Part shown: piece after piece, positions 8,420 to 16,505 of the stretch
How the letters are laid out: every line of letters begins with the position of its first letter
How positions within the stretch are numbered: the stretch's first letter is position 1
Assembly: GCA_900541985.1 (NCBI GenBank)
Contig: UQLX01000003.1
Span: 1-64,000, forward strand
Length of the DNA stretch: 64,000 nucleotides
Source of the DNA: an uncultured Blautia sp.
Lineage (GTDB): Bacteria > Bacillota > Clostridia > Lachnospirales > Lachnospiraceae
Direction: 5' to 3'
Made by a program: the position numbers and the translations under genes
The notes under the pieces: generated by a model
The model's database searches: none
Seen by the model: only the letters and a program-made list of their open reading frames with translations
Told to the model about the DNA's origin: nothing

Positions 8420-11122
8420 ATGGCAGATCATAAATTGACAGAAAAAATAACAAAAAGGGGAAAGGAGCAGATTACCAAGGTGGATAATTCCAGAACAGAA
8501 GAAAAGATGGTAACAGCGAAGCCAGAAGCAGAGAAAGCGGAGGCTCCCAAAAAGAAAAAAAATATAATCCGTGTCTATCACGCGCAGAATGCAAGTGATG
8601 GAGGCAAAAACAGAACAAAGCGTCCGGTTCAGGATAAAAAGCCGGGTACAAGACCACAGGCAGCCAGACCGCAGAAAACTTCAGAGCCGGCCGCAAAAAA
8701 AGTGGAAGCTCAGGTAAAGAAGCCGGCAGAAGCGAAGACTGCAGAGACACCGGTACAGAAAACTGCAGAGGCGCCAAAGCGTCCGGCAGAGGGAAGAACA
8801 GCTCAGCGTCCGGCAGATGGTGGTCAGGGAAGACTGCAGAACCGTCAGCCAAGAGAACAGAGAGACGGAGCAAGAGAAAATAACAGAGGACGCGATTTTA
8901 AGGCAGGAGACAGAAGAAACTCCGACAACAGAAATCAGGGAGACAGAAGAAATTCTGACAACAGAGGCCAGGGAAGACCTGCCAGAAATAATGACGGGCG
9001 TCCTTCCAGAAATAACAGTGAGGGCGGAAAACGTCCGGTAAGAAACAATCAGGGAGACAGAAGAAATTCTGATAACAGAGGTCAGGGAAGACCGGAAGGC
9101 GGAAACCAGTTTGGCGGCAATCGTCCCGGACAGCGCCAGGGCGGCAGAAGAAATGACGGTGATGCAGTATTCACACCGGAGCTGACCAAGACATCCAAGG
9201 ACAGCAAGAGAGAACGCGACAGAGAAAACAAAAATAAGAAAAAAGATTTTGATAAATCTCAGAGTGGCGGTCACAGACCGAATCAGGGAGGAAGAAGAAA
9301 CATGTCCAGACTCCCGAAAGCTCTTCAGAAGCCGACTCCACAGCCAAAGCAGGAAGAGAAGAAACCTGAGGTTAAGGAGATCACACTTCCCGAAAAGATG
9401 ACCATCCGTGAGCTGGCAGAGGCTATGAAAATGCAGCCGTCAGTGATCGTGAAAAAACTTTTCATGGAAGGAACCATGGTAACAGTAAACCATGAGATCG
9501 ATTTTGAAAAGGCACAGGAGATCGCTCTCGGATATGACATCATTGCAGAACCGGAAGAAAAAGTAGATGTGATCGGTGAACTTCTGAAAGAGGAAGAGGA
9601 AAACGAAGACGATATGGTTTCCAGACCACCGGTAGTCTGTGTTATGGGTCATGTTGACCACGGTAAAACTTCCCTTCTGGATGCAATCCGTAACACCAGT
9701 GTTACAAGAGGAGAAGCCGGCGGCATCACACAGCACATCGGTGCTTATGTGGTTGAATGCAGCGGACAGAAGATCACTTTCCTGGATACACCGGGACATG
9801 AGGCGTTTACGGCTATGCGTATGCGTGGAGCCAACGCCACAGATATTGCGGTTCTCGTTGTTGCGGCAGACGATGGCGTTATGCCTCAGACAGTGGAAGC
9901 GATCAGCCATGCCAAGGCTGCAGGCGTAGAGATCATTGTTGCGATCAACAAGATCGACAAGCCAAGTGCCAATGTGGAAAGAGTAAAACAGGAACTTTCT
10001 GAATATGAGCTGATTCCGGAGGACTGGGGCGGAAGCACCATCTTCGTACCGGTTTCCGCACATACCGGAGAGGGAATCGACAGTCTTCTGGAAATGATTC
10101 TTCTTTCAGCAGAAGTATGTGAACTGAAAGCAAATCCAAATCGTGCGGCAAGAGGTCTTGTGATCGAGGCGCAGCTTGACAAAGGAAAAGGACCGGTAGC
10201 TACCATTCTTGTACAGAAGGGAACACTTCATGTAGGCGACTTTATTGCAGCCGGTGCATGCAGCGGTAAAGTCCGTGCAATGATGGATGATAAGGGACGC
10301 AGAGTAAAAGAAGCAGGCCCGTCTACCCCGGTTGAGATCCTTGGACTTGGAGATGTACCAAACGCAGGTGAGATCCTGATGTCCTTCCCAAGCGATAAAG
10401 AGGCGAAAAACTTTGCAGGTGCGTTTGTATCTGAGAATAAGAATCGTCTCCTTGAAGAGACAAAAGGCAAACTGTCTCTGGATAATCTCTTTGACCAGAT
10501 TCAGGCAAGCGATCTGAAAGAGCTTCCGCTTATTGTCAAGGCAGACGTACAGGGTTCTGTAGAGGCTGTAAAACAGAGTCTTACAAAGCTTTCCAATGAA
10601 GAAGTAGTTGTCCGTGTGATCCACGGAGGTGTAGGTGCGGTTAATGAGTCTGACGTATCTCTTGCAGCTACTTCCAATGCCATCATTATCGGATTTAATG
10701 TTCGTCCGGATGCAATGGCAAAACAGCTTGCAGATCAGGAAGGCGTAGACCTTCGTCTGTACAGAGTCATTTATCAGGCAATCGAGGATGTAGAGGCAGC
10801 CATGAAGGGTATGCTGGATCCGATCTACGAAGAAAAAGTCATCGGACATGCAGAAGTGCGTCAGCTGTTCAAAGCTTCCGGTGTGGGTACGATCGCGGGA
10901 AGTTATGTACTGGATGGTAATTTCCAGAGAAACTGCAAGGTTCGTATTACAAGAGAAGGCGAGCAGATCTTTGAGGGTGAGCTTGCATCTCTGAAGAGAT
11001 TTAAGGATGATGTAAAAGAAGTTAAGGCAGGCTACGAGTGTGGTCTTGTATTTGACGGATTCAATGATGTTAAAGAAGAAGACCGTGTCGAGGCCTATAT
11101 CATGGTAGAGGTACCAAGATAG
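8420..11122 (+). CDS. infB: translation initiation factor IF-2
   Basis: 900-residue GTPase that places initiator fMet-tRNA on the ribosome. Residues about 1-310 are a low-complexity Lys/Ala/Pro then Arg/Asn/Gly/Asp-rich linker; the IF2_N domain follows (TIRELAEAMKMQPSVIVKK), then the G domain with GHVDHGKTS, DTPGHEAF and NKIDKP, then domains II, III and IV ending in the fMet-tRNA-binding barrel. The start at 8420 follows GGAGGAG; 11 upstream in-frame codons overlapping the L7Ae gene are dropped. The linker contains repeated units (see the repeat entry). Confidence 0.95.
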   Translation: MADHKLTEKITKRGKEQITKVDNSRTEEKMVTAKPEAEKAEAPKKKKNIIRVYHAQNASDGGKNRTKRPVQDKKPGTRPQAARPQKTSEPAAKKVEAQVKKPAEAKTAETPVQKTAEAPKRPAEGRTAQRPADGGQGRLQNRQPREQRDGARENNRGRDFKAGDRRNSDNRNQGDRRNSDNRGQGRPARNNDGRPSRNNSEGGKRPVRNNQGDRRNSDNRGQGRPEGGNQFGGNRPGQRQGGRRNDGDAVFTPELTKTSKDSKRERDRENKNKKKDFDKSQSGGHRPNQGGRRNMSRLPKALQKPTPQPKQEEKKPEVKEITLPEKMTIRELAEAMKMQPSVIVKKLFMEGTMVTVNHEIDFEKAQEIALGYDIIAEPEEKVDVIGELLKEEEENEDDMVSRPPVVCVMGHVDHGKTSLLDAIRNTSVTRGEAGGITQHIGAYVVECSGQKITFLDTPGHEAFTAMRMRGANATDIAVLVVAADDGVMPQTVEAISHAKAAGVEIIVAINKIDKPSANVERVKQELSEYELIPEDWGGSTIFVPVSAHTGEGIDSLLEMILLSAEVCELKANPNRAARGLVIEAQLDKGKGPVATILVQKGTLHVGDFIAAGACSGKVRAMMDDKGRRVKEAGPSTPVEILGLGDVPNAGEILMSFPSDKEAKNFAGAFVSENKNRLLEETKGKLSLDNLFDQIQASDLKELPLIVKADVQGSVEAVKQSLTKLSNEEVVVRVIHGGVGAVNESDVSLAATSNAIIIGFNVRPDAMAKQLADQEGVDLRLYRVIYQAIEDVEAAMKGMLDPIYEEKVIGHAEVRQLFKASGVGTIAGSYVLDGNFQRNCKVRITREGEQIFEGELASLKRFKDDVKEVKAGYECGLVFDGFNDVKEEDRVEAYIMVEVPR
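8896..9105 (+). repeat. coding repeats in the IF-2 linker
   Basis: The unit GDRRNSDNR followed by NQ or GQGRP occurs three times (starting near 8907, 8939 and 9055). The DNA copies differ only at a few positions, so they look like recent duplications within the disordered N-terminal linker. Confidence 0.7.
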
Positions 11123-11135
11123 GAGTGAGGCATAA

Positions 11136-11519
11136 ATGAGAAAAAACAGCATTAAGAATACAAGGATCAATGGTGAAGTTCTGAAAGAATTAAGTTCTGT
11201 CATCCGCGGTGAGATCAAAGATCCGCGTATTCATCCCATGACATCTGTCATGGCTGTAGAAGTGGCTCCTGATTTAAAAACATGCAAGGCATATATCAGT
11301 GTTCTTGGAAATGATGAAGCGAAAAAAGCTACCATCACAGGATTGAAAAATGCAGAAGGCTATATCAGACGCCAGCTGGCAAAAAACCTGAATCTGAGGA
11401 ACACACCGGAAATCCGTTTTATTCTGGATGAATCGATTGAATATGGTGTGAATATGTCAAAAATGATCAACGAGGTAACCAGAAAAGATGCTTCTCATCA
11501 GAAGCCTGAAGAAGAATAA
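11136..11519 (+). CDS. rbfA: 30S ribosome-binding factor A
   Basis: 127-residue KH-like protein that binds the immature 30S subunit and helps 16S 5' end maturation. The start MRKNSIKNTRINGEVLKELS and the segment EIKDPRIHPMTSV are characteristic. It lies 13 bases after infB with an AGGAG site and belongs to the same operon. Confidence 0.92.
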   Translation: MRKNSIKNTRINGEVLKELSSVIRGEIKDPRIHPMTSVMAVEVAPDLKTCKAYISVLGNDEAKKATITGLKNAEGYIRRQLAKNLNLRNTPEIRFILDESIEYGVNMSKMINEVTRKDASHQKPEEE

Positions 11520-11531
11520 GAGGGACAGACC

Positions 11532-12497
11532 ATGAACAATATTTCAGAAGTACTGGATGGTGTAAGAACCATGGGAATCTGCGGACACATCAGACCGGAT
11601 GGTGACTGCGTAGGTTCCTGTATGGCTCTGTACCTGTATGTAAAAAATAATTTTCCGGAAATCAGTGTAAAGATATACCTGGATTCTCCGAAGCCTGTCT
11701 TTGACCATATTGACAGGATCGGAGAAATCCTTACGGAAGCGGATGGAGAGCAGGAGTTTGATCTTGTTGTCAGCTGTGACGTAAGTGCCAGGGATCGTCT
11801 GGCAGTGGCAGGCAGATATTTCGATACGGCAAAGAGAACCGTATGCATCGATCATCATGTCAGCAATGCGGGATTTGCAGATGTCAACTATATAAAAGGC
11901 GATATCAGCTCCTGCTGTGAGGTTCTTTATGGGCTTCTGGATAAGGATAAGGTGGATCAGTCGGTTGCTGCGGCAATCTATACCGGCATGATTCACGATA
12001 CGGGAGTATTCCAGTACTCGTCTACTTCTCCGGAAACCATGAGAATCGCCGGAGAACTGATGAAAACAGGATTTGAATTTAATCGTATCATCGATCAGTC
12101 TTTCTATGAAAAAACATATTTGCAGAATCAGGTTATGGGAAGGGTGCTGGCAGAAAGTATCATGCTTATGGACGGTACCTGTATCACTGGCTACCTCAGA
12201 AAACGTGATATGGATTTTTATGGTGTCGAAGGCAGGGATCTGGACGGAATTGTAAGTCAGCTGAGGCTTACCAAAGGCGTGGAAGTAGCCATGTTTATTT
12301 ACGAGATGGAAACACAGAGCTTTAAGGTTTCTCTGAGATCTAACGGAAATGTGGATGTGAGCAGGGTGGCAGTATACTTCGGAGGCGGCGGTCATACCCG
12401 CGCTGCAGGCTGTGATCTTCAGGGCTCTATGTATGATGTGATCAATAATGTGACACGGGAAATTGCCCGTCAGCTCTGTCCGGAGAAAGAAAAATGA
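11532..12497 (+). CDS. nrnA: DHH-family phosphoesterase (NrnA type)
   Basis: 321-residue bifunctional oligoribonuclease/pAp phosphatase of the NrnA family, which degrades nanoRNA and pAp with Mn2+. Metal-binding motifs: HIRPDGDCVGS near residues 19-29, a CDVSARDRL segment and the DHH motif in CIDHHVSN near 109. The C-terminal DHHA1 domain has GGGGHTRAAGC near 285-295. It overlaps the truB start by four bases, as usual in this operon. Confidence 0.88.
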   Translation: MNNISEVLDGVRTMGICGHIRPDGDCVGSCMALYLYVKNNFPEISVKIYLDSPKPVFDHIDRIGEILTEADGEQEFDLVVSCDVSARDRLAVAGRYFDTAKRTVCIDHHVSNAGFADVNYIKGDISSCCEVLYGLLDKDKVDQSVAAAIYTGMIHDTGVFQYSSTSPETMRIAGELMKTGFEFNRIIDQSFYEKTYLQNQVMGRVLAESIMLMDGTCITGYLRKRDMDFYGVEGRDLDGIVSQLRLTKGVEVAMFIYEMETQSFKVSLRSNGNVDVSRVAVYFGGGGHTRAAGCDLQGSMYDVINNVTREIARQLCPEKEK

Positions 12498-13381
12498 TGG
12501 ATGGAGTTTTGATTGTCAGGAAAGAAAAGGAATTTACCTCTCATGATGTGGTGGCAAAGCTCCGCGGAATCCTTCATATGAAAAAGATCGGCCATACAGG
12601 AACGCTGGATCCGGAAGCGGAAGGGGTTCTCCCGGTGGTTCTGGGAAAAGCAACCCGTCTTGTGGATCTGCTCACAGAAAAAGAAAAAACATACGAAGCG
12701 CTGCTGCGCCTTGGGATTGAAACAGATACGCAGGACATGACGGGAACAATCCTGAAGGAGCTTCCTGTTCAGGCTGCCGAAGAAGAAGTCAGGGAGGCAG
12801 TGCAAAGCTTTCTTGGAGAGCAGCAGCAGATCCCGCCCATGTATTCTGCCTTAAAGGTCAATGGAAAGAAACTGTACGAACTGGCCAGAGAGGGGAAAAC
12901 GGTAGAGCGTAAGCCGCGGACTGTGAATTTTTATGAAATATGTATTCTGGATATGAAGCTTCCTTATGTCAAGCTTTCAGTTACATGCAGTAAGGGAACC
13001 TACATACGGACCCTGTGTCATGATATTGGACAGAAACTGGGCTGCGGAGGCTGCATGGAGAAATTGCTCCGCACCCGTTCCGGGCAGTTTGCTCTTTCAG
13101 ACAGTCTGACTCTGGATGAAATCCGCGAGCTTCATGAACAAGATGCTCTTGCCGGACATCTGATCGGAATTCAGGAAATTCTGGGAGAATATCCCGCTGT
13201 ATATGGAAAGGCAGCAGCGGACAGACTGTTACGAAATGGAAATCCAGTCAGCAGTATGCTGGTAAAGAATGAACACAGAGAAGGCTGGATCCGTATGTAT
13301 ACAAGTGAGAAGGATTTCATTGGTATCTATCAGTGGCATCCTGCCAGTGAAGCCTACCGTCCGGTAAAAATGTTTTTATAA
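12494..13381 (+). CDS. truB: tRNA pseudouridine(55) synthase
   Basis: 295-residue TruB that makes pseudouridine 55 in the T loop of tRNAs. The catalytic Asp lies in GHTGTLDPEAEGVLPV near residue 39. A Lys-rich region and KGTYIRTLCHDIG (near 170-182) are also typical. Two adjacent ATG codons are possible starts (12494, 12497); the first overlaps the nrnA stop and the choice makes no functional difference. Confidence 0.93.
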   Translation: MMDGVLIVRKEKEFTSHDVVAKLRGILHMKKIGHTGTLDPEAEGVLPVVLGKATRLVDLLTEKEKTYEALLRLGIETDTQDMTGTILKELPVQAAEEEVREAVQSFLGEQQQIPPMYSALKVNGKKLYELAREGKTVERKPRTVNFYEICILDMKLPYVKLSVTCSKGTYIRTLCHDIGQKLGCGGCMEKLLRTRSGQFALSDSLTLDEIRELHEQDALAGHLIGIQEILGEYPAVYGKAAADRLLRNGNPVSSMLVKNEHREGWIRMYTSEKDFIGIYQWHPASEAYRPVKMFL

Positions 13382-13400
13382 AAAACGTCAGGAGTGGACC

Positions 13401-14297
13401 ATGGAGTACATGACAATTGAGGGACAGTTTCCAAGGCTTGGAAAAAGTGCAGTTACTCTGGGAAAATTTGACGGGGTACACAGAGGGCACAGGAAGCTGA
13501 TCGACAGAATCCTGGAGCAGAAAAAGGAAACAGGAGCAGCGGCAGTGGTACTTGCTTTTGTTTCTGACAGAAAAACAATTTATACAAAGGCAGAGCGGAG
13601 AGACCTTCTGGAGCATATGGGAGTGGACGTTCTTCTTGAATGTCCTTTGAACAGCGAGATCCGGCATATGAAGGCGGAACAGTTTATCCGTCAGGTTCTG
13701 GTAGGCTCTCTTCAGGCTTCCTACGTTGTGGTTGGAGAGGATTTCCGCTTTGGCTTTGAAAGAAAAGGAACTCCGGAGCTTCTTCGCAGCTTCGGAAAAA
13801 AATACGGATTTCAGGCAGAAATTCTGCCAAAAGAGATGGACGGTGACAGAAAAATAAGCAGCACCTACATCCGGGAAGAACTGAACAGAGGAAACATGGA
13901 AAAGGTTTCGCAGCTTCTGGGATGTGATTATTTTGTGTCAGGAATGGTGGAACATGGACGAGGAATGGGACACCGCGAGTTCTTTCCTACGGCAAATCTT
14001 GTTCCCATGTCCGAAAAGCTTTTGCCACCGAATGGTGTTTATGTTACATTGTCCAGCTTTGGGCAGGAAATTTACCCGGGAATTACAAATGTAGGGTATA
14101 AACCTACGATAGGGGAAAACTTTGTTGGTGTAGAATCCTATTTATTTGACTGTGAAAAAGATCTCTATGGAAAGAACTGTACAGTAGAGTTTAAGAAATT
14201 TCTCAGAAAAGAAGAAAGATTTTCTTCCTATGAAGCTCTGAAAGATCAGATCCGAAAAGATGTGGAAAGAGGAAAAAAATATTTTTTCAGAGACTGA
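13401..14297 (+). CDS. ribF: bifunctional riboflavin kinase/FAD synthetase
   Basis: 298 residues that convert riboflavin to FMN and then FAD. The N-terminal adenylyltransferase domain has GKFDGVHRGHRKLID near residues 21-35, and the ISSTYIREEL segment near 151-160 closes that part. The C-terminal flavokinase domain (about 175-298) has GMGHREFFPTANL and GVYVT. It is the end of the nusA-infB operon; no terminator is obvious before the next gene, only a TCTTTCCT/AGGAAAGA palindrome near 14324-14341. Confidence 0.92.
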   Translation: MEYMTIEGQFPRLGKSAVTLGKFDGVHRGHRKLIDRILEQKKETGAAAVVLAFVSDRKTIYTKAERRDLLEHMGVDVLLECPLNSEIRHMKAEQFIRQVLVGSLQASYVVVGEDFRFGFERKGTPELLRSFGKKYGFQAEILPKEMDGDRKISSTYIREELNRGNMEKVSQLLGCDYFVSGMVEHGRGMGHREFFPTANLVPMSEKLLPPNGVYVTLSSFGQEIYPGITNVGYKPTIGENFVGVESYLFDCEKDLYGKNCTVEFKKFLRKEERFSSYEALKDQIRKDVERGKKYFFRD

Positions 14298-14377
14298 GCA
14301 GACAAGAAACATGGATTTTGCATCTTTCCTGAAGGAAAGAGAATGATAAAGGAAAAAATTACAAGGGAGAACAGAGA

Positions 14378-16018
14378 ATGGCAGGGATTATTCTTGGATT
14401 GATGGGCGGTCTTGGCATGTTTTTGTATGGCATGAAGCTTATGAGCGATGGCCTGGAAAAAGCTGCGGGTGCCAAAATGAGAAGTATTCTGGAGTTTTTT
14501 ACGAAAACTCCTCTGAGGGGTATCCTGGTCGGAACCTTTTTTACGGCAGTGATACAGTCCTCAAGTGCGTCTACCGTTATGGTAGTCAGCTTTGTAAACT
14601 CCGGTCTGATGAATCTTTATCAGGCAGCCGGAGTAATCATGGGTGCAAATATTGGTACTACTGTGACGTCACAGCTGATTTCTTTGAATCTGTCCGCACT
14701 GGCGCCGGCGATCATTATGGCAGGTGTGGTTATGGTGATGTTCTGCAGTAAAACCAAAATACAGAGGGCAGGAGAAGTCCTTCTTGGATTTGGTATTCTT
14801 TTTATGGGACTTTCCGGAATGTCAGATTCCATGTCGGTACTTCGTGAGTCACCTCAGGTTGTAGAGATCATGAGTTCTCTGACCAGCCATTTTCTGGCGG
14901 TGCTGGTAGGTCTGGCCGTGACAACTGTACTTCAGAGCTCTTCAGCGACAGTAGGTATTGTTCTTTTGCTTGCCCAGCAGGGACTCCTTGATATCCGTAT
15001 CTGCTATTTTATTATTTTTGGATGTAATATCGGATCCTGTGTATCTGCCCTTCTTGCATCGATCAATGGTAAAAAGATTGCCAAGCGTGCGGCGCTGATC
15101 CATTTATTCTTTAATATCATTGGTACGGCGATCATGTATCTGGTATTCAGTTTTGCGCTGGAACCGATCACCGGTGTGCTCAGCACAATCTCTCACGGAA
15201 ATGTAGCCCGCGAGGTTGCCAATGCCCACACCTTTATCAAAATAGCAGAGGTACTGCTCCTGTTTCCGTTTATTAAGCAGATCGTCAAGCTTACCGGACT
15301 GTTTGTACGGGACGAGGAAAGAACAGCGCCTCAGGAATTCCAGCTTCAGTATATTGGTGAAAAGTCTGTCTTTTCTCCGACAACTGCAGTGTTTGAAGCT
15401 ACAAGAGAAATGGAGCGCATGGGTAATATCGCCATCAATAACCTGAAAGCATCCATGGATGCACTGTTTACATTGAATGAGAAGGAGATCAATGAGGTTT
15501 ATGAAACAGAAGATCAGATCAATCTTCTGAATCATGCCATTACAGATTATCTGGTAAAAGTAAACCAGACAACGATCCCAACAGATGACAAAAAGAGTAT
15601 CGGCGGTCTCTTCCATGTGGTCAATGATATTGAACGTATTGGAGACCATGCGGAAAATGTGGCAGATGCAGCAAAACAGCGAATGGAAAATCAGGTGGAA
15701 TTCAGCCCGCAGGCAAAACGTGAGCTGAATGAAATGCTGGATATGGTTGTAAAGATCACTACCTATGCACTGGATATGTTCTCTCATAACAATCAGGAGC
15801 ATATGCAGGAGATCCTGGATCTGGAAGACAGGATAGACCGTATGGAAAGAGAACTGCAGGAATCTCACATCCAGCGTCTTACCCGAAATGAATGTACCGC
15901 ATCTGCCGGTATGATGTTTTCGGATATTCTGTCCGGACTGGAGCGTGTGGCTGACCATGCGACCAATATTGCGTTCTCTCTGACAGAAGAGGACGGGACA
16001 GATTCTTCAAAAAAATAA
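14378..16018 (+). CDS. Na/Pi cotransporter family protein with PhoU domain
   Basis: 546 residues. The membrane part (about 1-310) has two inverted Na/Pi-cotransport repeats, each with the QSSSA signature: IQSSSASTV near residue 55 and LQSSSATVG near 187. The C-terminal part (about 340-535) has PhoU-like helical repeats (ERIGDHAENVADAAKQR and ERVADHATNIAFS). It probably takes up phosphate with sodium at the cytoplasmic membrane, with the PhoU part as a regulatory domain. GGAGA ribosome site. It stands alone between ribF and rpsO. Confidence 0.88.
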   Translation: MAGIILGLMGGLGMFLYGMKLMSDGLEKAAGAKMRSILEFFTKTPLRGILVGTFFTAVIQSSSASTVMVVSFVNSGLMNLYQAAGVIMGANIGTTVTSQLISLNLSALAPAIIMAGVVMVMFCSKTKIQRAGEVLLGFGILFMGLSGMSDSMSVLRESPQVVEIMSSLTSHFLAVLVGLAVTTVLQSSSATVGIVLLLAQQGLLDIRICYFIIFGCNIGSCVSALLASINGKKIAKRAALIHLFFNIIGTAIMYLVFSFALEPITGVLSTISHGNVAREVANAHTFIKIAEVLLLFPFIKQIVKLTGLFVRDEERTAPQEFQLQYIGEKSVFSPTTAVFEATREMERMGNIAINNLKASMDALFTLNEKEINEVYETEDQINLLNHAITDYLVKVNQTTIPTDDKKSIGGLFHVVNDIERIGDHAENVADAAKQRMENQVEFSPQAKRELNEMLDMVVKITTYALDMFSHNNQEHMQEILDLEDRIDRMERELQESHIQRLTRNECTASAGMMFSDILSGLERVADHATNIAFSLTEEDGTDSSKK

Positions 16019-16032
16019 ATAATTATTTATTT
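16013..16032. repeat. 20-bp perfect AT palindrome
   Basis: AAATAAATAATTATTTATTT reads the same on both strands. It straddles the stop of the Na/Pi transporter gene and the -35 region of the rpsO promoter. It could be a weak hairpin or a protein site; base composition makes chance plausible. Confidence 0.5.
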
Positions 16033-16058
16033 ACACGCCATATCTTTTATGCTATACT
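16030..16058 (+). promoter_or_regulatory. promoter of rpsO-pnp
   Basis: TTTACA (16030-16035), 17-base spacer, TATACT (16053-16058). It gives a leader of about 115 nt before rpsO. Confidence 0.75.
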
Positions 16059-16064
16059 GATTGA

Positions 16065-16181
16065 GGTGTAAATCAGCCCGTATTCAGAGACAGGAATCTC
16101 CAACCATTTCTTAATACGCGGCGGTTATAAAAGCTGTATGAAAACAGCTGGATAAAATATAATAATAAGGAGGAAATCATA
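16065..16181 (+). promoter_or_regulatory. structured rpsO leader, possible S15 autoregulatory RNA
   Basis: The leader can form CGTATT (16079-16084) with AATACG (16113-16118) and a second hairpin AGCTG (16132-16136) with CAGCT (16145-16149) close to the AAGGAGG site. Leaders bound by S15 to repress its own synthesis are known in several bacterial groups, with different structures; that this one works so is inference. Confidence 0.4.
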
Positions 16182-16448
16182 ATGATTTCAAAAGAAAAGA
16201 AACAGGCTATCATGAAGGAATATGCAAGATGCGAGGGTGACACAGGTTCACCGGAGGTACAGATCGCAGTTCTTACAGCAAGAATCCAGGAGCTTACAGA
16301 GCATTTACAGACACATCACAAAGATCATCATTCCAGAAGAGGTCTTCTTAAGATGGTTGGTCAGAGAAGAGGTCTGCTTGCATACCTGAAGAAAACAGAC
16401 ATCGAAAGATACCGTGCACTGATTGAGAAATTAGGTTTAAGAAAATAA
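16182..16448 (+). CDS. rpsO: 30S ribosomal protein S15
   Basis: 88 residues, the usual length. It contains the family signature from LTEHLQTHHKDHHSRRGLL to RGLLAYLKK, which binds the 16S rRNA three-way junction. Strong AAGGAGG site. pnp follows, the standard arrangement. Confidence 0.97.
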   Translation: MISKEKKQAIMKEYARCEGDTGSPEVQIAVLTARIQELTEHLQTHHKDHHSRRGLLKMVGQRRGLLAYLKKTDIERYRALIEKLGLRK

Positions 16449-16460
16449 TTGGTTTGCGGA

Positions 16461-16482
16461 AGGGCGGATTTCCATCCGCCCT
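16461..16482 (+). other. rpsO-pnp intergenic hairpin
   Basis: AGGGCGGAT (16461-16469) and ATCCGCCCT (16474-16482) form a perfect nine-pair stem with a TTCC loop, 24 bases before the pnp start. Only a short T-rich stretch follows (TGTTTCTGT), so it may partly terminate or serve as an RNase processing site controlling pnp. Confidence 0.7.
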
Positions 16483-16505
16483 GTTTCTGTAAAAGGAGAA
16501 AGATT

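Noticed and set aside
8896..9105. CRISPR-like spaced repeats
   Set aside because: The repeats are coding, in frame, unevenly spaced and within IF-2. No CRISPR array was seen in the window.
10106..11218. 370-codon open frame on the minus strand under infB and rbfA
   Set aside because: It is antisense to well-identified genes, has Cys/Tyr/Phe-rich content typical of a shadow frame, and no ribosome site.
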